64,000 bases of DNA from Rhodoferax sp. (GTDB lineage Bacteria > Pseudomonadota > Gammaproteobacteria > Burkholderiales > Burkholderiaceae_C), in contig SSFF01000003.1 of assembly GCA_008015235.1 (NCBI GenBank), positions 124,001 to 188,000 on the forward strand, read 5' to 3'. The position numbers were made by a program, and so were the translations under genes. Positions 47,825-56,645 of this stretch are shown one piece after another. The stretch's first letter is position 1. Each line of letters begins with the position of its first letter. A model generated the notes under the pieces. That model worked only from the letters and a program-made list of their open reading frames with translations. It ran no database searches and was not told the origin of the DNA.

Positions 47825-48889
47825 ATGACCCTGCCCATCGGCTCCAGCCCCCAGACCGTGCTCATCGTTGACGACACGCCGGAAAACATCGACGTGCTGA
47901 CCGAAGTGCTGGCACCGCACTACCAGCTCAAGGTCGCCACCAACGGCGAAAAGGCCCTGCGCATCATGGCCGCAGAGCACAAGCCCGACCTGATACTGCT
48001 GGACATCATGATGCCCGGCATCAGCGGCTACGAAGTCTGCCAGCGCCTCAAGCGCAACTCGGACACCCACGGCATCCCCATCATCTTCGTCACCGCCATG
48101 GGGGAAATGGAAGACGAGAAAAAAGGGCTGGAGCTGGGTGCGGTGGACTACATCACCAAACCCATCAGCCCGGCCATCGTGCTGGCACGGGTACGCACCC
48201 ACCTTGCGCTGTACGACCAGACGCGCGAGCTGGAGCGCATGGTGGCCTTGCGCACGGCCGAGCTGCAGACTACCCGCCTGCAGATCATCCGCCGACTGGG
48301 CCGTGCGGCCGAGTTCAAGGACAACGAAACCGGCAACCACGTCATCCGCATGAGCCACTATGCACGCCTGACCGCGCTGGCCATGGGCATGCCCGAGGCA
48401 CGGGCCAACCTGCTGTTTCACGCAGCACCCATGCACGATGTGGGCAAGATTGGCATCCCCGACAACATCCTCCTCAAACCGGGCAAGCTCGACGCCACCG
48501 AATGGGAAGTCATGCGCCAGCACCCGCAGATGGGGGCCGACATCATCGGCCAGCACAAGGACGAATTGCTGGAGGCAGCGCACAGTGTGGCGCTCACCCA
48601 CCACGAGAAATGGGACGGCTCCGGCTACCCCCACGGCTTGCGTGGCGAGGAAATCCCGGTGTTTGGGCGCATCGTCGCGATAGCCGACGTGTTCGACGCG
48701 CTGACCACCGCACGCCCCTACAAGACCGCCTGGACCGTGGACGCCGCCGTGGCCCACATCGAGGCCAGTGCCGGGCAGCATTTCGATCCGGCGCTGATCG
48801 CACCGTTCAAGACGGCGCTGCCCCAGATGCTGGCCATCCAGGCGCGCTACGCCGAAGAAAACGGCGCCTTGCCGGACCTGGATCTATAG
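47825..48889 (+). CDS. Response regulator with HD-GYP phosphodiesterase domain (RpfG-type)
   Basis: 354 aa. The receiver domain has DD at 16-17, Asp60 (LILLDIMMP) and Lys in YITKPI. The HD-GYP domain (about 150-350) has HDVGKIGIPDNILLKPGKL, HPQMGADII, HHEKWDGSGYPHGL and IADVFDALTT. All metal-binding motifs are present, so cyclic-di-GMP hydrolysis is expected, switched by the phosphorelay encoded upstream. Ends 2 nt from the convergent wrbA-like gene. Confidence 0.92.
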   Translation: MTLPIGSSPQTVLIVDDTPENIDVLTEVLAPHYQLKVATNGEKALRIMAAEHKPDLILLDIMMPGISGYEVCQRLKRNSDTHGIPIIFVTAMGEMEDEKKGLELGAVDYITKPISPAIVLARVRTHLALYDQTRELERMVALRTAELQTTRLQIIRRLGRAAEFKDNETGNHVIRMSHYARLTALAMGMPEARANLLFHAAPMHDVGKIGIPDNILLKPGKLDATEWEVMRQHPQMGADIIGQHKDELLEAAHSVALTHHEKWDGSGYPHGLRGEEIPVFGRIVAIADVFDALTTARPYKTAWTVDAAVAHIEASAGQHFDPALIAPFKTALPQMLAIQARYAEENGALPDLDL

Positions 48890-48891
48890 GC

Positions 48892-49446
48892 TCACGCGGC
48901 GAACTTGCCGGCCAGCGCCGCAATACGGGCACCGAACAGACGGCCGGTTTCCAGGTCGCCAGCATTCATCTCGTTCGCACCGGCGTCGCCCGGTGTCTGG
49001 GCGATGGGTCCGCCGCTGGATGCGAGGTAATTCACATCGTCGCGCTTGGAGGCCTTGGTGTTGTTGTAGTTCTGGCCAGTACCTGCCCACAGACCACCAT
49101 GCTGCATGGCCAGGGTCATGAAGTAGTGCAGGGTCGAGAACTTGTCGCCATTGACGTTGGCGCTGACCGTGAAGCCACCGAAGATCTTGTCTTTCCAGGC
49201 CTGCACATACCAGGGCTTGCTGGAGGCGTCGGCAAACTTCTTGAACTGCCAGCTCACCGAGCCCATGTAGGTGGGCGAACCGAAGATGATGGCATCGGCC
49301 GCAGCCAGTGTGTCCCAGCCGCCTTCGGGCAGGTTGCCGTCGGCATCGATCTGCAGCAGTTCGCCCTGTGCGCCTTCGGCCACGCTTTGTGCCATGCGTT
49401 GGGTGTGCCCGTAGCCGGAATGAAATACCACCACTACTTTCGCCAT
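48892..49446 (-). CDS. wrbA: Flavodoxin-family NAD(P)H:quinone oxidoreductase (WrbA-like)
   Basis: 184 aa. FMN-binding P-loop-like start VVVFHSGYGHTQRMAQ, then FGSPTYMGSVSWQFKKFAD and the flavin contact region TVSANVNGDK, as in the WrbA/flavodoxin family. The enzyme reduces quinones by two electrons. It lies 43 nt after the pirin gene and could share its transcript. No GG-rich terminator was seen in the 2-nt gap to the convergent HD-GYP gene. Confidence 0.85.
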   Translation of the reverse strand: MAKVVVVFHSGYGHTQRMAQSVAEGAQGELLQIDADGNLPEGGWDTLAAADAIIFGSPTYMGSVSWQFKKFADASSKPWYVQAWKDKIFGGFTVSANVNGDKFSTLHYFMTLAMQHGGLWAGTGQNYNNTKASKRDDVNYLASSGGPIAQTPGDAGANEMNAGDLETGRLFGARIAALAGKFAA

Positions 49447-49489
49447 GATTTGCTCCTTGAGGTAACTACAGAATCATCGATGACCGCAC

Positions 49490-50191
49490 TTATGGCTGCA
49501 GGTCGAACACCAGTACTTCCGCATCCTTGCCATCGCTCAGGGCCACGGTGGTCTCGTCGGCCAGCATGGCCGCATCACCACCCTGCAGGGCCTGCCCGTT
49601 GACGCTGACGCTGCCGCGCACCACATGCACATAGGCTTTGCGCATCGGCGCGAGCGTCACCTGGGCCGACTCGGCTCCGTCGATGAGGCCTGCATACAGG
49701 CGTGCATCGGCGTGGATGGTGACCGAGCCCAGTGCGCCATCGGGCGAAGCCACCAGGCGCAGGGCCCCGCGTTTTTCGGCATCGACAAAGGTTTTCTGTT
49801 CATAGCCAGGTGCAATGCCCGCCTGCGACGGCTCGATCCAGATCTGGAAGAAGTGCGTGGACTGGCCTTGCGCGTGGTTGTACTCACTGTGGCGAACACC
49901 GCGACCGGCGCTCATGCGCTGCACGTCTCCGGGCGGAATGCTGCTGCTGTTGCCCATGCTGTCCTCGTGGGCCAATTCGCCCGAGACCACGTAGCTCACG
50001 ATTTCCATGTCGCGATGCCCGTGGGTGCCAAAACCGGTGCCCGGCGCCACGCGGTCTTCGTTGATGACACGCAGGTTGCCCCAGCCCATGAATTGCGGAT
50101 CGTAGTAACCGGCAAACGAGAAACTGTGGAAGGACTTGAGCCAGCCATGGTCGGCGTAGCCGCGGTCCTGGGATTTGCGAATGGTGAGCAT
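49490..50191 (-). CDS. Pirin family protein
   Basis: 233 aa bicupin. The N-terminal cupin shows the metal-binding motif GFGTHGHRDMEIVSYVVSGE and ends with MSAGRGVRHSEYN; the C-terminal half contains IHADARLYAGLI. ATG at 50191 has AGGAGG upstream and the usual pirin start MLTIRKSQDRG; an earlier ATG at 50284 in the same frame lacks those. Some pirins have quercetinase activity; the substrate here is unknown. Divergent from a LysR regulator. Confidence 0.9.
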   Translation of the reverse strand: MLTIRKSQDRGYADHGWLKSFHSFSFAGYYDPQFMGWGNLRVINEDRVAPGTGFGTHGHRDMEIVSYVVSGELAHEDSMGNSSSIPPGDVQRMSAGRGVRHSEYNHAQGQSTHFFQIWIEPSQAGIAPGYEQKTFVDAEKRGALRLVASPDGALGSVTIHADARLYAGLIDGAESAQVTLAPMRKAYVHVVRGSVSVNGQALQGGDAAMLADETTVALSDGKDAEVLVFDLQP

Positions 50192-50295
50192 GGTGTGCCT
50201 CCTGGTTGGGTCAAATTGTGCGACTGCCTCGGCTCCGCGCGTTCCATCGCGTTTGATGGCATCATTCAAATCGATTGAATTCAAAGAAATCGACT

Positions 50296-51237
50296 ATGCA
50301 AACCGCGCGCGACTTGTTGACCCCCGATGCCCTGTCCATGCTGCAAACGATCGAAGCCACCGGCAGCTTTGCCGCCGCCGCGCGCGAGCTGGGGCTGGTT
50401 CCCAGCACCCTGACCTACCGCGTGCGCCAGATCGAGGACGCCCTGGATGTGCTGCTGTACGACCGCAGTTCCCGACAGGCCAAGCTGACACCGGCCGGGG
50501 CCGAGCTGCTGCGCGAGGGCTCTCGCCTGCTGCAAGAGATTGATGCCGTGGCCAACCGCGTCAAGCGGGTGGCCACTGGCTGGGAATCGCAGCTCACGCT
50601 GGCCGTGGACACCATCATCTCCAAGGCCACCGTCATGGAGCTGTGCGATGCATTTTTTGCCCTCGCGCCGCCCACGCGCATCCGCATCCGCGAAGAAACA
50701 CTGTCGGGCACCCTGGAAGCCCTGACCAGCGGCCAGGCCGACATCGCCATTGGCGTCACACCCGACGGCACGCACACGGCCACCATCCACACCAAGCCTT
50801 TGGGTCAGGTGCAGTTCGTTTACGCCGTGGCGCCACACCATCCGTTGGCCAACGCGCCCGAGCCCCTGCCCGACGAACTGCTGCAGCAGCACCGCGCTGT
50901 GGCTGTGGCCGACTCGGTACAACGCGGAGGTGGCCTCACCTTCGGGCTGCTCACCGGCCAGGATGTTTTCACGGTCCCCACCATGCAAGCCAAGATCGAC
51001 GCCCAGCTGCGCGGCCTGGGCGGTGGCAATGTGCCCGAGTGCATGGCTGCGCCCTACCTGGAAACCGGGCGCCTAGTAGCCAAAAAGACCGAGCGCGGAC
51101 AGCGGCAAGTCACCATTGCCTACGCCTGGCGCGCGGGCAAGGGGCAGCACCTGGGTCGGGCGCTGCAATGGTGGCTCGACAAGCTCGAGTCCGAGGCCAC
51201 GCGCAGCGCACTGCTGCATCACCACCGGTCCTTGTAA
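50296..51237 (+). CDS. LysR-family transcriptional regulator
   Basis: 313 aa. N-terminal winged helix with SMLQTIEATGSFAAAARELG and STLTYRVRQIEDAL, then a LysR effector domain. ATG at 50296 is used; a TTG 21 nt upstream could also serve. The 104-nt gap to the divergent pirin gene is the likely operator, so this protein probably controls the pirin-wrbA pair. Effector unknown, possibly a quinone or electrophile. Confidence 0.9.
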   Translation: MQTARDLLTPDALSMLQTIEATGSFAAAARELGLVPSTLTYRVRQIEDALDVLLYDRSSRQAKLTPAGAELLREGSRLLQEIDAVANRVKRVATGWESQLTLAVDTIISKATVMELCDAFFALAPPTRIRIREETLSGTLEALTSGQADIAIGVTPDGTHTATIHTKPLGQVQFVYAVAPHHPLANAPEPLPDELLQQHRAVAVADSVQRGGGLTFGLLTGQDVFTVPTMQAKIDAQLRGLGGGNVPECMAAPYLETGRLVAKKTERGQRQVTIAYAWRAGKGQHLGRALQWWLDKLESEATRSALLHHHRSL

Positions 51238-51320
51238 ACCCTGAGCAAACCGAACCTGCAGGGGTATATAGTCTCCCCAAGATCGGCCTTTTCACCATCC
51301 ATCACAGGAGATTCCCAGGC

Positions 51321-52364
51321 ATGAAAGCAGCCCAACACATCGCCGTCATCGGCGCAGGCATGGCCGGCATCGCATGTGCACGCACCCTGGCCCAGGCCGG
51401 ACACCGCGTGACCGTGCTGGACAAAGGGCGCAAGGTGGGGGGCCGCATGGCCACCCGCAACAGCGCCTTCGGCAGCTTTGACCACGGCGCCCAGTACTTC
51501 ACTGTGCGCGACCCGCGTTTTACGCTGGCCCTGCAGTCCACCCCCAACGTATGTCGCCCTTGGAGCGCCAATGCCGTGCGCGTGCTGGACGCCCGCGGCC
51601 ACGTGGTGGAAGCCCCGCGCGTGAGCAGTGAGGCCCACTTCGTGGGTACCCCCGACATGAACAGCGTGGTCGCCACTTGGGCACTGCCCCTGGTACAGGC
51701 CGGACAGGTGCACAGCGGCTGCCGCGTGGAAGCCATAGAGCGTGACCGCATCCACAAGAAACAGTGGCAGCTGCGCACCACAGCCGACGACGGCAGCGTG
51801 CACGTGTACGACGGTTTCGATGCTGTGGTGCTGGCCATACCCGCCGCCCAAGCCCAGGCTCTGCTGCAGGCCACCACCGGCGGCAGCGACCTTGCCCGAA
51901 AAATCGACCCGGTAAGCGTGGCGCCGTGCTGGACCCTGATGCTGGCTTTTGCCCAGGCATCGCAACCCGGCCTGACCACCCTGGGCCCGCAATGGAACGC
52001 TGCGCGCAGCACCCACCACCGCCTGGCCTGGCTGGCGCGCGAATCCAGCAAACCCCGGCGCGGCCAGGTCGAACGCTGGACCGTGCAGGCCAGTGCCGAA
52101 TGGTCGCTGGAACATTTGCAGGACGAGCCCAGCCGTGTCGAAGCCAAGCTGCTCAAGGCCTTTGCCGAGATCACCGGCATCCGCGCCCAGCCCAACCACA
52201 CGGAAGTGCACCGCTGGCTGTACGCCAAGACCATCAACCCGCTGGGCAAGAGCCACCTGTGGGATGCCAAGTCGGGTCTGGGCGTGTGTGGCGACTGGTG
52301 CCTGGGCCACCGCGTGGAAGACGCATTTGTTTCCGGTCTGGAGATGGCGCTCAAGCTCTGCTGA
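51321..52364 (+). CDS. NAD(P)/FAD-dependent amine-oxidase-like oxidoreductase
   Basis: 347 aa. Rossmann FAD motif HIAVIGAGMAGIACARTLAQ at the start, followed by KVGGRMATRNSAFGSFDHGA. The C-terminal FAD motif resembles DAKSGLGVCGDWCLG. The pattern fits the small renalase-like flavin oxidoreductases. The ATG at 51321 has CAGGAG upstream; the frame is open upstream across the LysR gene but that part is not coding. Substrate unknown. gluQ follows 6 nt later. Confidence 0.83.
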   Translation: MKAAQHIAVIGAGMAGIACARTLAQAGHRVTVLDKGRKVGGRMATRNSAFGSFDHGAQYFTVRDPRFTLALQSTPNVCRPWSANAVRVLDARGHVVEAPRVSSEAHFVGTPDMNSVVATWALPLVQAGQVHSGCRVEAIERDRIHKKQWQLRTTADDGSVHVYDGFDAVVLAIPAAQAQALLQATTGGSDLARKIDPVSVAPCWTLMLAFAQASQPGLTTLGPQWNAARSTHHRLAWLARESSKPRRGQVERWTVQASAEWSLEHLQDEPSRVEAKLLKAFAEITGIRAQPNHTEVHRWLYAKTINPLGKSHLWDAKSGLGVCGDWCLGHRVEDAFVSGLEMALKLC

Positions 52365-52370
52365 TCTAGC

Positions 52371-53351
52371 ATGGGGATGGGTTACATCGGGCGCTTCGCG
52401 CCCTCCCCCACCGGGACCCTGCATGCCGGCTCGCTGGTGGCGGCCTTGGCCAGTTGGCTCGATGCGCGCGCGCACCAGGGCCAATGGCTGGTGCGCATCG
52501 AAGACGTAGACACGCCACGCTGCGTGCCCGGAGCCGACCAGGCCATCCTGCAGCAGCTGGCCACCTGCGGACTGGTACCTGATGCACCACCGGTATGGCA
52601 AAGCCAACGCGGTGCACTCTACGCCCAGGCGCTGGAGCAGCTGGTGTCCGCGCAGCTGGCCTATCCCTGCGCCTGCTCGCGCAAGGACATCGAAGCCGCC
52701 TTGCACAGCAGTGGGCAGCTGAAAGCCCGCCACGGCGAGCTGGTCTACCCCGGAACCTGCCGCCAGGGTCTGCAAGGGCGCGCGGCACGGGCCTGGCGAC
52801 TGCATACCGGGCTCTGTGCTGCAATGACGCACATTTCAGGGCCAAATTGGCCTTCCGCCCGCGAATACGTTGAACAAGAAGCTATCAATAGCATAGCAAA
52901 TGAACACCTTCCACTGAACTGGACCGACCGCCGACTGGGCGCCCAGACCCAGGATGTGGAACACGAGGTGGGCGACTTTGTGCTGCGTCGGGCCGATGGC
53001 CTGTGGGCCTACCAGCTGGCCGTGGTAGTGGACGACGCCGCCCAAGGCATTACCGACGTGGTACGCGGCGAAGACCTGGCGGACAACACTGCGCGCCAGA
53101 TCCTGCTGCAGCGCGCACTGGGGCTGCCCACACCGCGCTACCTGCACACCCCGCTGGTGCTGGGTGCCAACGGCGAAAAGCTCAGCAAGCAAAACGGCGC
53201 CCAGCCGCTGGATCTGCACGACCCGCTGGCCGCACTCCAAGCTGCGGCCGCCATACTGGGCCTGCCCCCCAACAACGCCAACACCTGCCCGCAAGCGCTT
53301 CAGGACTGGGTGGCTGCGTGGGCAAAGATTCACGGCATCACCGGGCTTTGA
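52371..53351 (+). CDS. gluQ: Glutamyl-Q tRNA(Asp) synthetase
   Basis: GluRS paralogue without the anticodon domain that attaches Glu to queuosine in tRNA-Asp. 326 aa. The HIGH-like motif is in [20 protein letters not shown], the zinc-site CACSRKDIE and YPGTCRQG are present, and the KMSKS-like loop is LSKQNG. A copy of the dispersed hairpin repeat (52881-52892) is in frame within the gene and encodes EAINSIANE, an insertion-like segment before [11 protein letters not shown]. No intact GluRS is expected from this gene. Confidence 0.95.
   Translation: MGMGYIGRFAPSPTGTLHAGSLVAALASWLDARAHQGQWLVRIEDVDTPRCVPGADQAILQQLATCGLVPDAPPVWQSQRGALYAQALEQLVSAQLAYPCACSRKDIEAALHSSGQLKARHGELVYPGTCRQGLQGRAARAWRLHTGLCAAMTHISGPNWPSAREYVEQEAINSIANEHLPLNWTDRRLGAQTQDVEHEVGDFVLRRADGLWAYQLAVVVDDAAQGITDVVRGEDLADNTARQILLQRALGLPTPRYLHTPLVLGANGEKLSKQNGAQPLDLHDPLAALQAAAAILGLPPNNANTCPQALQDWVAAWAKIHGITGL
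52881..52897 (+). repeat. Dispersed GCTA/TAGC hairpin repeat, copy 5 (inside gluQ)
   Basis: GCTAT-ca-ATAGC followed by ATAGC, at 52881-52897, keeping the reading frame of gluQ open. Confidence 0.45.
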
Positions 53352-53365
53352 CACAACCCCCTACT

Positions 53366-54697
53366 TCAAGCTCCTTTGAGCTTGCGATACAAGGTGCGCT
53401 CGCTGATGCCTAGTCGACGCGCCAGCTCGGCCCGTGACCCCTGGTGTCCAGCCACCAAGATACTGAAAGCTTCCTTTTGTGCCTCCCTGAGGTTGGTGGT
53501 CTGAGGCTTTTTCTCGGTCAACACCGGGGCGTGCTCCACTTTAAGTGCGCTACTCGCAACGTGCCCCGGGTAGGCCGATGCCAACGCAAGCTGGATGTGG
53601 TCATGTGTAATGAGATCACTATCAGCCAGAAGCGATGCGCGCTCCAATATGTTGCGCAGCTCCCGTATGTTTCCGGGGAAGTCATGGGATTGCAGCAGGT
53701 CTTGCGCCTGTGCACTCAACGAATACTTTTTTCGGTCCGAAATGCGCGCCAACAATGCTTTGCTCAGCGATGGGATGTCATCCTTGCGCTCTCTCAGTGG
53801 TGGCAGGCGTATGGGGAACACCCCCAACCGGAAGTACAAGTCCTCGCGAAACAGCCCTTGCTGCATCAGCTTGAAAATATCTTTGTGCGTCGCGGCAACC
53901 ACCCGGATGTCTGCATGGTTCAGCTCCGTACTGCCGACCCTGCGGTAAGTGCCAGTTTCCAGCAAACGCAAAAGTTTGACTTGCATGGTCAAAGGTATGT
54001 CACCAACTTCGTCTAAAAAAAGCGTGCCCCCACTAGCGGCTTCAACCAGCCCCGCACGCGCCACCGTCGCACCGGTAAATGCACCCTTTTCGTGGCCAAA
54101 AAGCTCAGACTCAAACAGATTTTCTGGCAGGCTTGCACACTCCACCACCACCAAAGGTTTGCGCGCCCGAGGACTTGCGGTGTGAACCGCCTGCGCTACC
54201 AATTCTTTGCCCGTGCCAGACTCACCCAGCAACAAAACCGTTGCCGTTGACGGTGCTGCACGAGCGACCAAGACCAGCATTTGCTGGAAGGCCGATGAGC
54301 TGCCAATGAGTCCTTTGGCGCGGGGTTTGCTGTGGGCAAACGGAGCCGCCGCCATTTTTTCCACGAAATAGGCCAGCTCCCCGGCGGAGTTCTTCAAGGG
54401 AGTGAGTTCAATATTCACATACTCCTGGCCCGCAGAGCTGTGATGCAGGTGCAATACACGCTCGCAGTGCCCCGATTGCCGCGCCTGACTCAATGGACAG
54501 GACTCTCCCGCCTGATCGCAAGGTCGGGTAAAGCGGTGCGATACCCCGTAACAGGTTTGCCCCACCACACTGGCCTGGGGGCTGTACAACTTTTGGTAGG
54601 CCTGGTTGGCGGCCAGTATCTGGTAGTTGCTGTTAATCAGGATGTGGGGCTCTGTCAAACCATCCAGAAATGACATCAGCTCAGGCAAGGTGTCCAT
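53366..54697 (-). CDS. Sigma-54-dependent regulator with cysteine-rich PAS domain
   Basis: 443 aa from ATG 54697 (GGAGC upstream). The N-terminal PAS-like domain (about 1-115) holds four cysteines, Cys49, Cys60, Cys67 and Cys78 ([27 protein letters not shown]), a likely redox or metal site. The AAA+ domain has Walker [15 protein letters not shown] (residues 205-210) for sigma-54 contact, Walker [12 protein letters not shown] and the arginine finger region [10 protein letters not shown] Fis-type HTH ends the protein ([17 protein letters not shown]). It is divergent from the cyd operon with 189 nt between the starts and probably activates it. Confidence 0.88.
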   Translation of the reverse strand: MDTLPELMSFLDGLTEPHILINSNYQILAANQAYQKLYSPQASVVGQTCYGVSHRFTRPCDQAGESCPLSQARQSGHCERVLHLHHSSAGQEYVNIELTPLKNSAGELAYFVEKMAAAPFAHSKPRAKGLIGSSSAFQQMLVLVARAAPSTATVLLLGESGTGKELVAQAVHTASPRARKPLVVVECASLPENLFESELFGHEKGAFTGATVARAGLVEAASGGTLFLDEVGDIPLTMQVKLLRLLETGTYRRVGSTELNHADIRVVAATHKDIFKLMQQGLFREDLYFRLGVFPIRLPPLRERKDDIPSLSKALLARISDRKKYSLSAQAQDLLQSHDFPGNIRELRNILERASLLADSDLITHDHIQLALASAYPGHVASSALKVEHAPVLTEKKPQTTNLREAQKEAFSILVAGHQGSRAELARRLGISERTLYRKLKGA

Positions 54698-54718
54698 ATG
54701 TGCTCCAGCCACTAAAGC

Positions 54719-54750
54719 GCCAATTTTGGCATAACTGCCATATATGACAG
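54719..54750. promoter_or_regulatory. Inverted repeats, candidate upstream activator sites
   Basis: GCCAA-TT-TTGGC (54719-54730) is a perfect short palindrome and CTGCCATATATGACAG (54735-54750) is palindromic except for one pair. Both lie between the regulator and cydP, at about 100-150 nt from the cydP start. They are the right kind of element for an enhancer-binding activator, but no binding consensus for this regulator is known to me. Confidence 0.4.
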
Positions 54751-54802
54751 TAATTTTCCGTAGAAATTGGCAGTTGATTTTTGGCAAATAGTGCGTAAGT
54801 CA

Positions 54803-54816
54803 TTGATTTTCAACAA
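54803..54816 (+). promoter_or_regulatory. FNR/ANR-like box
   Basis: TTGATTTTCAACAA matches TTGAT-N4-ATCAA except for A in place of T in the second half-site. FNR-type regulators commonly control bd oxidases in response to low oxygen. It is centred about 78 nt before the cydP ATG. Confidence 0.4.
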
Positions 54817-54836
54817 CTTTCAATTCATGGAAAACA

Positions 54837-54852
54837 TGGCATGAATTTTGGA
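54837..54852 (+). promoter_or_regulatory. Candidate sigma-54 promoter of the cyd operon
   Basis: TGGCATG-AATT-TTGGA resembles the sigma-54 consensus TGGCACG-N4-TTGCW, with GG spacing correct but G instead of C in the -12 element. It lies about 35 nt upstream of the cydP ATG, fitting a sigma-54 activator gene next door. The -12 mismatch makes it tentative. Confidence 0.4.
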
Positions 54853-54886
54853 TACACATACCAATAGCAGTATTAAATTCATCTCC

Positions 54887-55063
54887 ATGCCCGATTCAAG
54901 CCTTGTTCAAAAGTTGGCTGCAGTTCTCTTGCTTAAAGGCATTGCACTGCTGGTGCTGTGGTGGTTCTTTGTAAGAGGCCATGGCCCCGCAGCCGATGAA
55001 GCGCAGGTTGCGCAGCACTTCCTTTCCCTCATTTCAAACCCCAGTACAGGAGCCCATCCATGA
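54887..55063 (+). CDS. cydP: Small cytochrome bd accessory subunit CydP
   Basis: 58 aa. One transmembrane helix (KLAAVLLLKGIALLVLWWFFV) and a hydrophilic C-terminus ending GAHP, the pattern of CydP small subunits of cytochrome bd oxidases. ATG at 54887 is preferred over the TTG at 54848. Its stop overlaps the cydA ATG by 4 nt (ATGA), so it is the leading gene of the cyd operon. The identification rests on size, topology and location. Confidence 0.78.
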   Translation: MPDSSLVQKLAAVLLLKGIALLVLWWFFVRGHGPAADEAQVAQHFLSLISNPSTGAHP

Positions 55064-56634
55064 TTTCGGAACAACTGGTAGATCTATCGCGGCTGCAGTT
55101 TGCAGCCACCGCTATGTACCACTTTCTATTCGTGCCATTGACACTGGGCATGGTCTGGTTGCTGCTCATCATGGAAAGCGTTTATGTCATGACCGGCCAT
55201 GTCGTCTGGAAGGACATGACCCGTTTCTGGGGCAAGCTGTTTGGAATCAACTTCGCGCTGGGCGTTACCACAGGCATCACGCTGGAGTTTCAATTCGGCA
55301 CCAACTGGGCCTATTACTCCCACTATGTAGGCGACATATTTGGCGCACCACTGGCCATTGAAGGCCTGATGGCTTTCTTCCTGGAATCCACCATGATCGG
55401 TTTGTTCTTTTTCGGATGGGAACGACTGAGCAAAACCCAGCACCTTCTGGTCACGCTCCTCATGGCAGTAGGTACCAATCTGTCGGCTCTGTGGATTCTG
55501 GTGGCCAATGGCTGGATGCAAAACCCGGTGGGAGCCGAGTTCAGCTACCAAACCATGCGCATGGAAATGACAGACTTCTGGGCCGTCATCTTCAATCCCG
55601 ACGCACAGGCCAAGTTTGTGCACACAGTATCTGCTGGCTATGTCACTGGTGCCATGTTCGTACTGTCCATCTCGAGCTGGTACCTGCTCAAAAAACGTGA
55701 TGTCGAGTTTGCCAAGCGCAGTTTCCGCGTTGCTGCGGCATTCGGACTGGCATCGGTATTGAGCGTCATCGTCCTGGGTGACGAGTCCGGCTACACAGTG
55801 GGCGAAGCACAGCAAACCAAAATGGCAGCCATGGAAGCCATGTGGGAGACCAAACCCGCCCCCGCCGGACTGACCTTGATAGCCAGCATCAATGAAGCTG
55901 AACAGAAAAACGACTGGGAAATCGACATTCCCTGGGTAATGGGCCTGATCGGGACACGCTCACTCCACAAAGAAATACCGGGCATCCACGACATCAAAGC
56001 GCACAACCGCGAACGCATCGTCAGCGGAATTACCGCAGTCAATGCGCTGGAAAAACTGCGTGCAGACCGCAACGACATGGACGCCAAAACAGCATTTGAA
56101 CAACACAAAGCCGATCTGGGCTTTGGCTTGCTGCTCAAAAAATATGTGGCCGACGTGAACACTGCCACCCCGGAAATGATCGAGAAAGCAGTCAACGATA
56201 CCGTGCCGCGTGTGACACCCATGTTCTGGGCCTTCCGGGTCATGGTGGGCTTTGGTTTTGTCATGCTCGCCCTGTTTGCCCTGGCATTCTGGAGCACGCT
56301 CCAATCCGCATGCATGCGTAAACCCTGGCTGCTGAAGTGGGCGCTCTGGATGCTGCCCGTCCCCTGGATCTCTTGTGAGTTGGGCTGGTTTGTGGCCGAG
56401 TATGGTCGCCAGCCCTGGACGATTTACGGCGTCTTGCCCACCCACATGAGCGTATCCACCCTGAGCGTGGGCAGCCTGTACGGATCACTGGCGGGATTCA
56501 TTGGTTTCTACACGGTCTTGCTGGCAGTGGAAATGTTCCTCATGGTCAAGTTTGCCCGCATGGGCCCAGGCAGCTTGGGTACTGGCCGATACGACCAAGA
56601 AGAAACACACCACACGACCCCTGCACACCCCTGA
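55060..56634 (+). CDS. cydA: Cytochrome bd ubiquinol oxidase subunit I
   Basis: Quinol-oxidising subunit of a high-affinity terminal oxidase that makes water from oxygen without pumping protons. 524 aa with about nine membrane spans. His21 (MYHFLFVPLTLG) and His188 (KFVHTVSAGYV) are the expected haem ligands, with Met in FRVMVG as the third. The Q-loop region includes GDESGYTVGEAQQTKMAAME and GRQPW near the end (GWFVAEYGRQPWTIYGVL). Length matches the long Q-loop form. Overlaps cydP; 11 nt before cydB. Confidence 0.96.
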   Translation: MISEQLVDLSRLQFAATAMYHFLFVPLTLGMVWLLLIMESVYVMTGHVVWKDMTRFWGKLFGINFALGVTTGITLEFQFGTNWAYYSHYVGDIFGAPLAIEGLMAFFLESTMIGLFFFGWERLSKTQHLLVTLLMAVGTNLSALWILVANGWMQNPVGAEFSYQTMRMEMTDFWAVIFNPDAQAKFVHTVSAGYVTGAMFVLSISSWYLLKKRDVEFAKRSFRVAAAFGLASVLSVIVLGDESGYTVGEAQQTKMAAMEAMWETKPAPAGLTLIASINEAEQKNDWEIDIPWVMGLIGTRSLHKEIPGIHDIKAHNRERIVSGITAVNALEKLRADRNDMDAKTAFEQHKADLGFGLLLKKYVADVNTATPEMIEKAVNDTVPRVTPMFWAFRVMVGFGFVMLALFALAFWSTLQSACMRKPWLLKWALWMLPVPWISCELGWFVAEYGRQPWTIYGVLPTHMSVSTLSVGSLYGSLAGFIGFYTVLLAVEMFLMVKFARMGPGSLGTGRYDQEETHHTTPAHP

Positions 56635-56645
56635 AAGGAACAACC

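Noticed and set aside
54765..54785. TTGGCA-rich stretch as a second sigma-54 promoter
   Set aside because: The GG and GC pairs are 15 nt apart instead of 12, so spacing does not fit.
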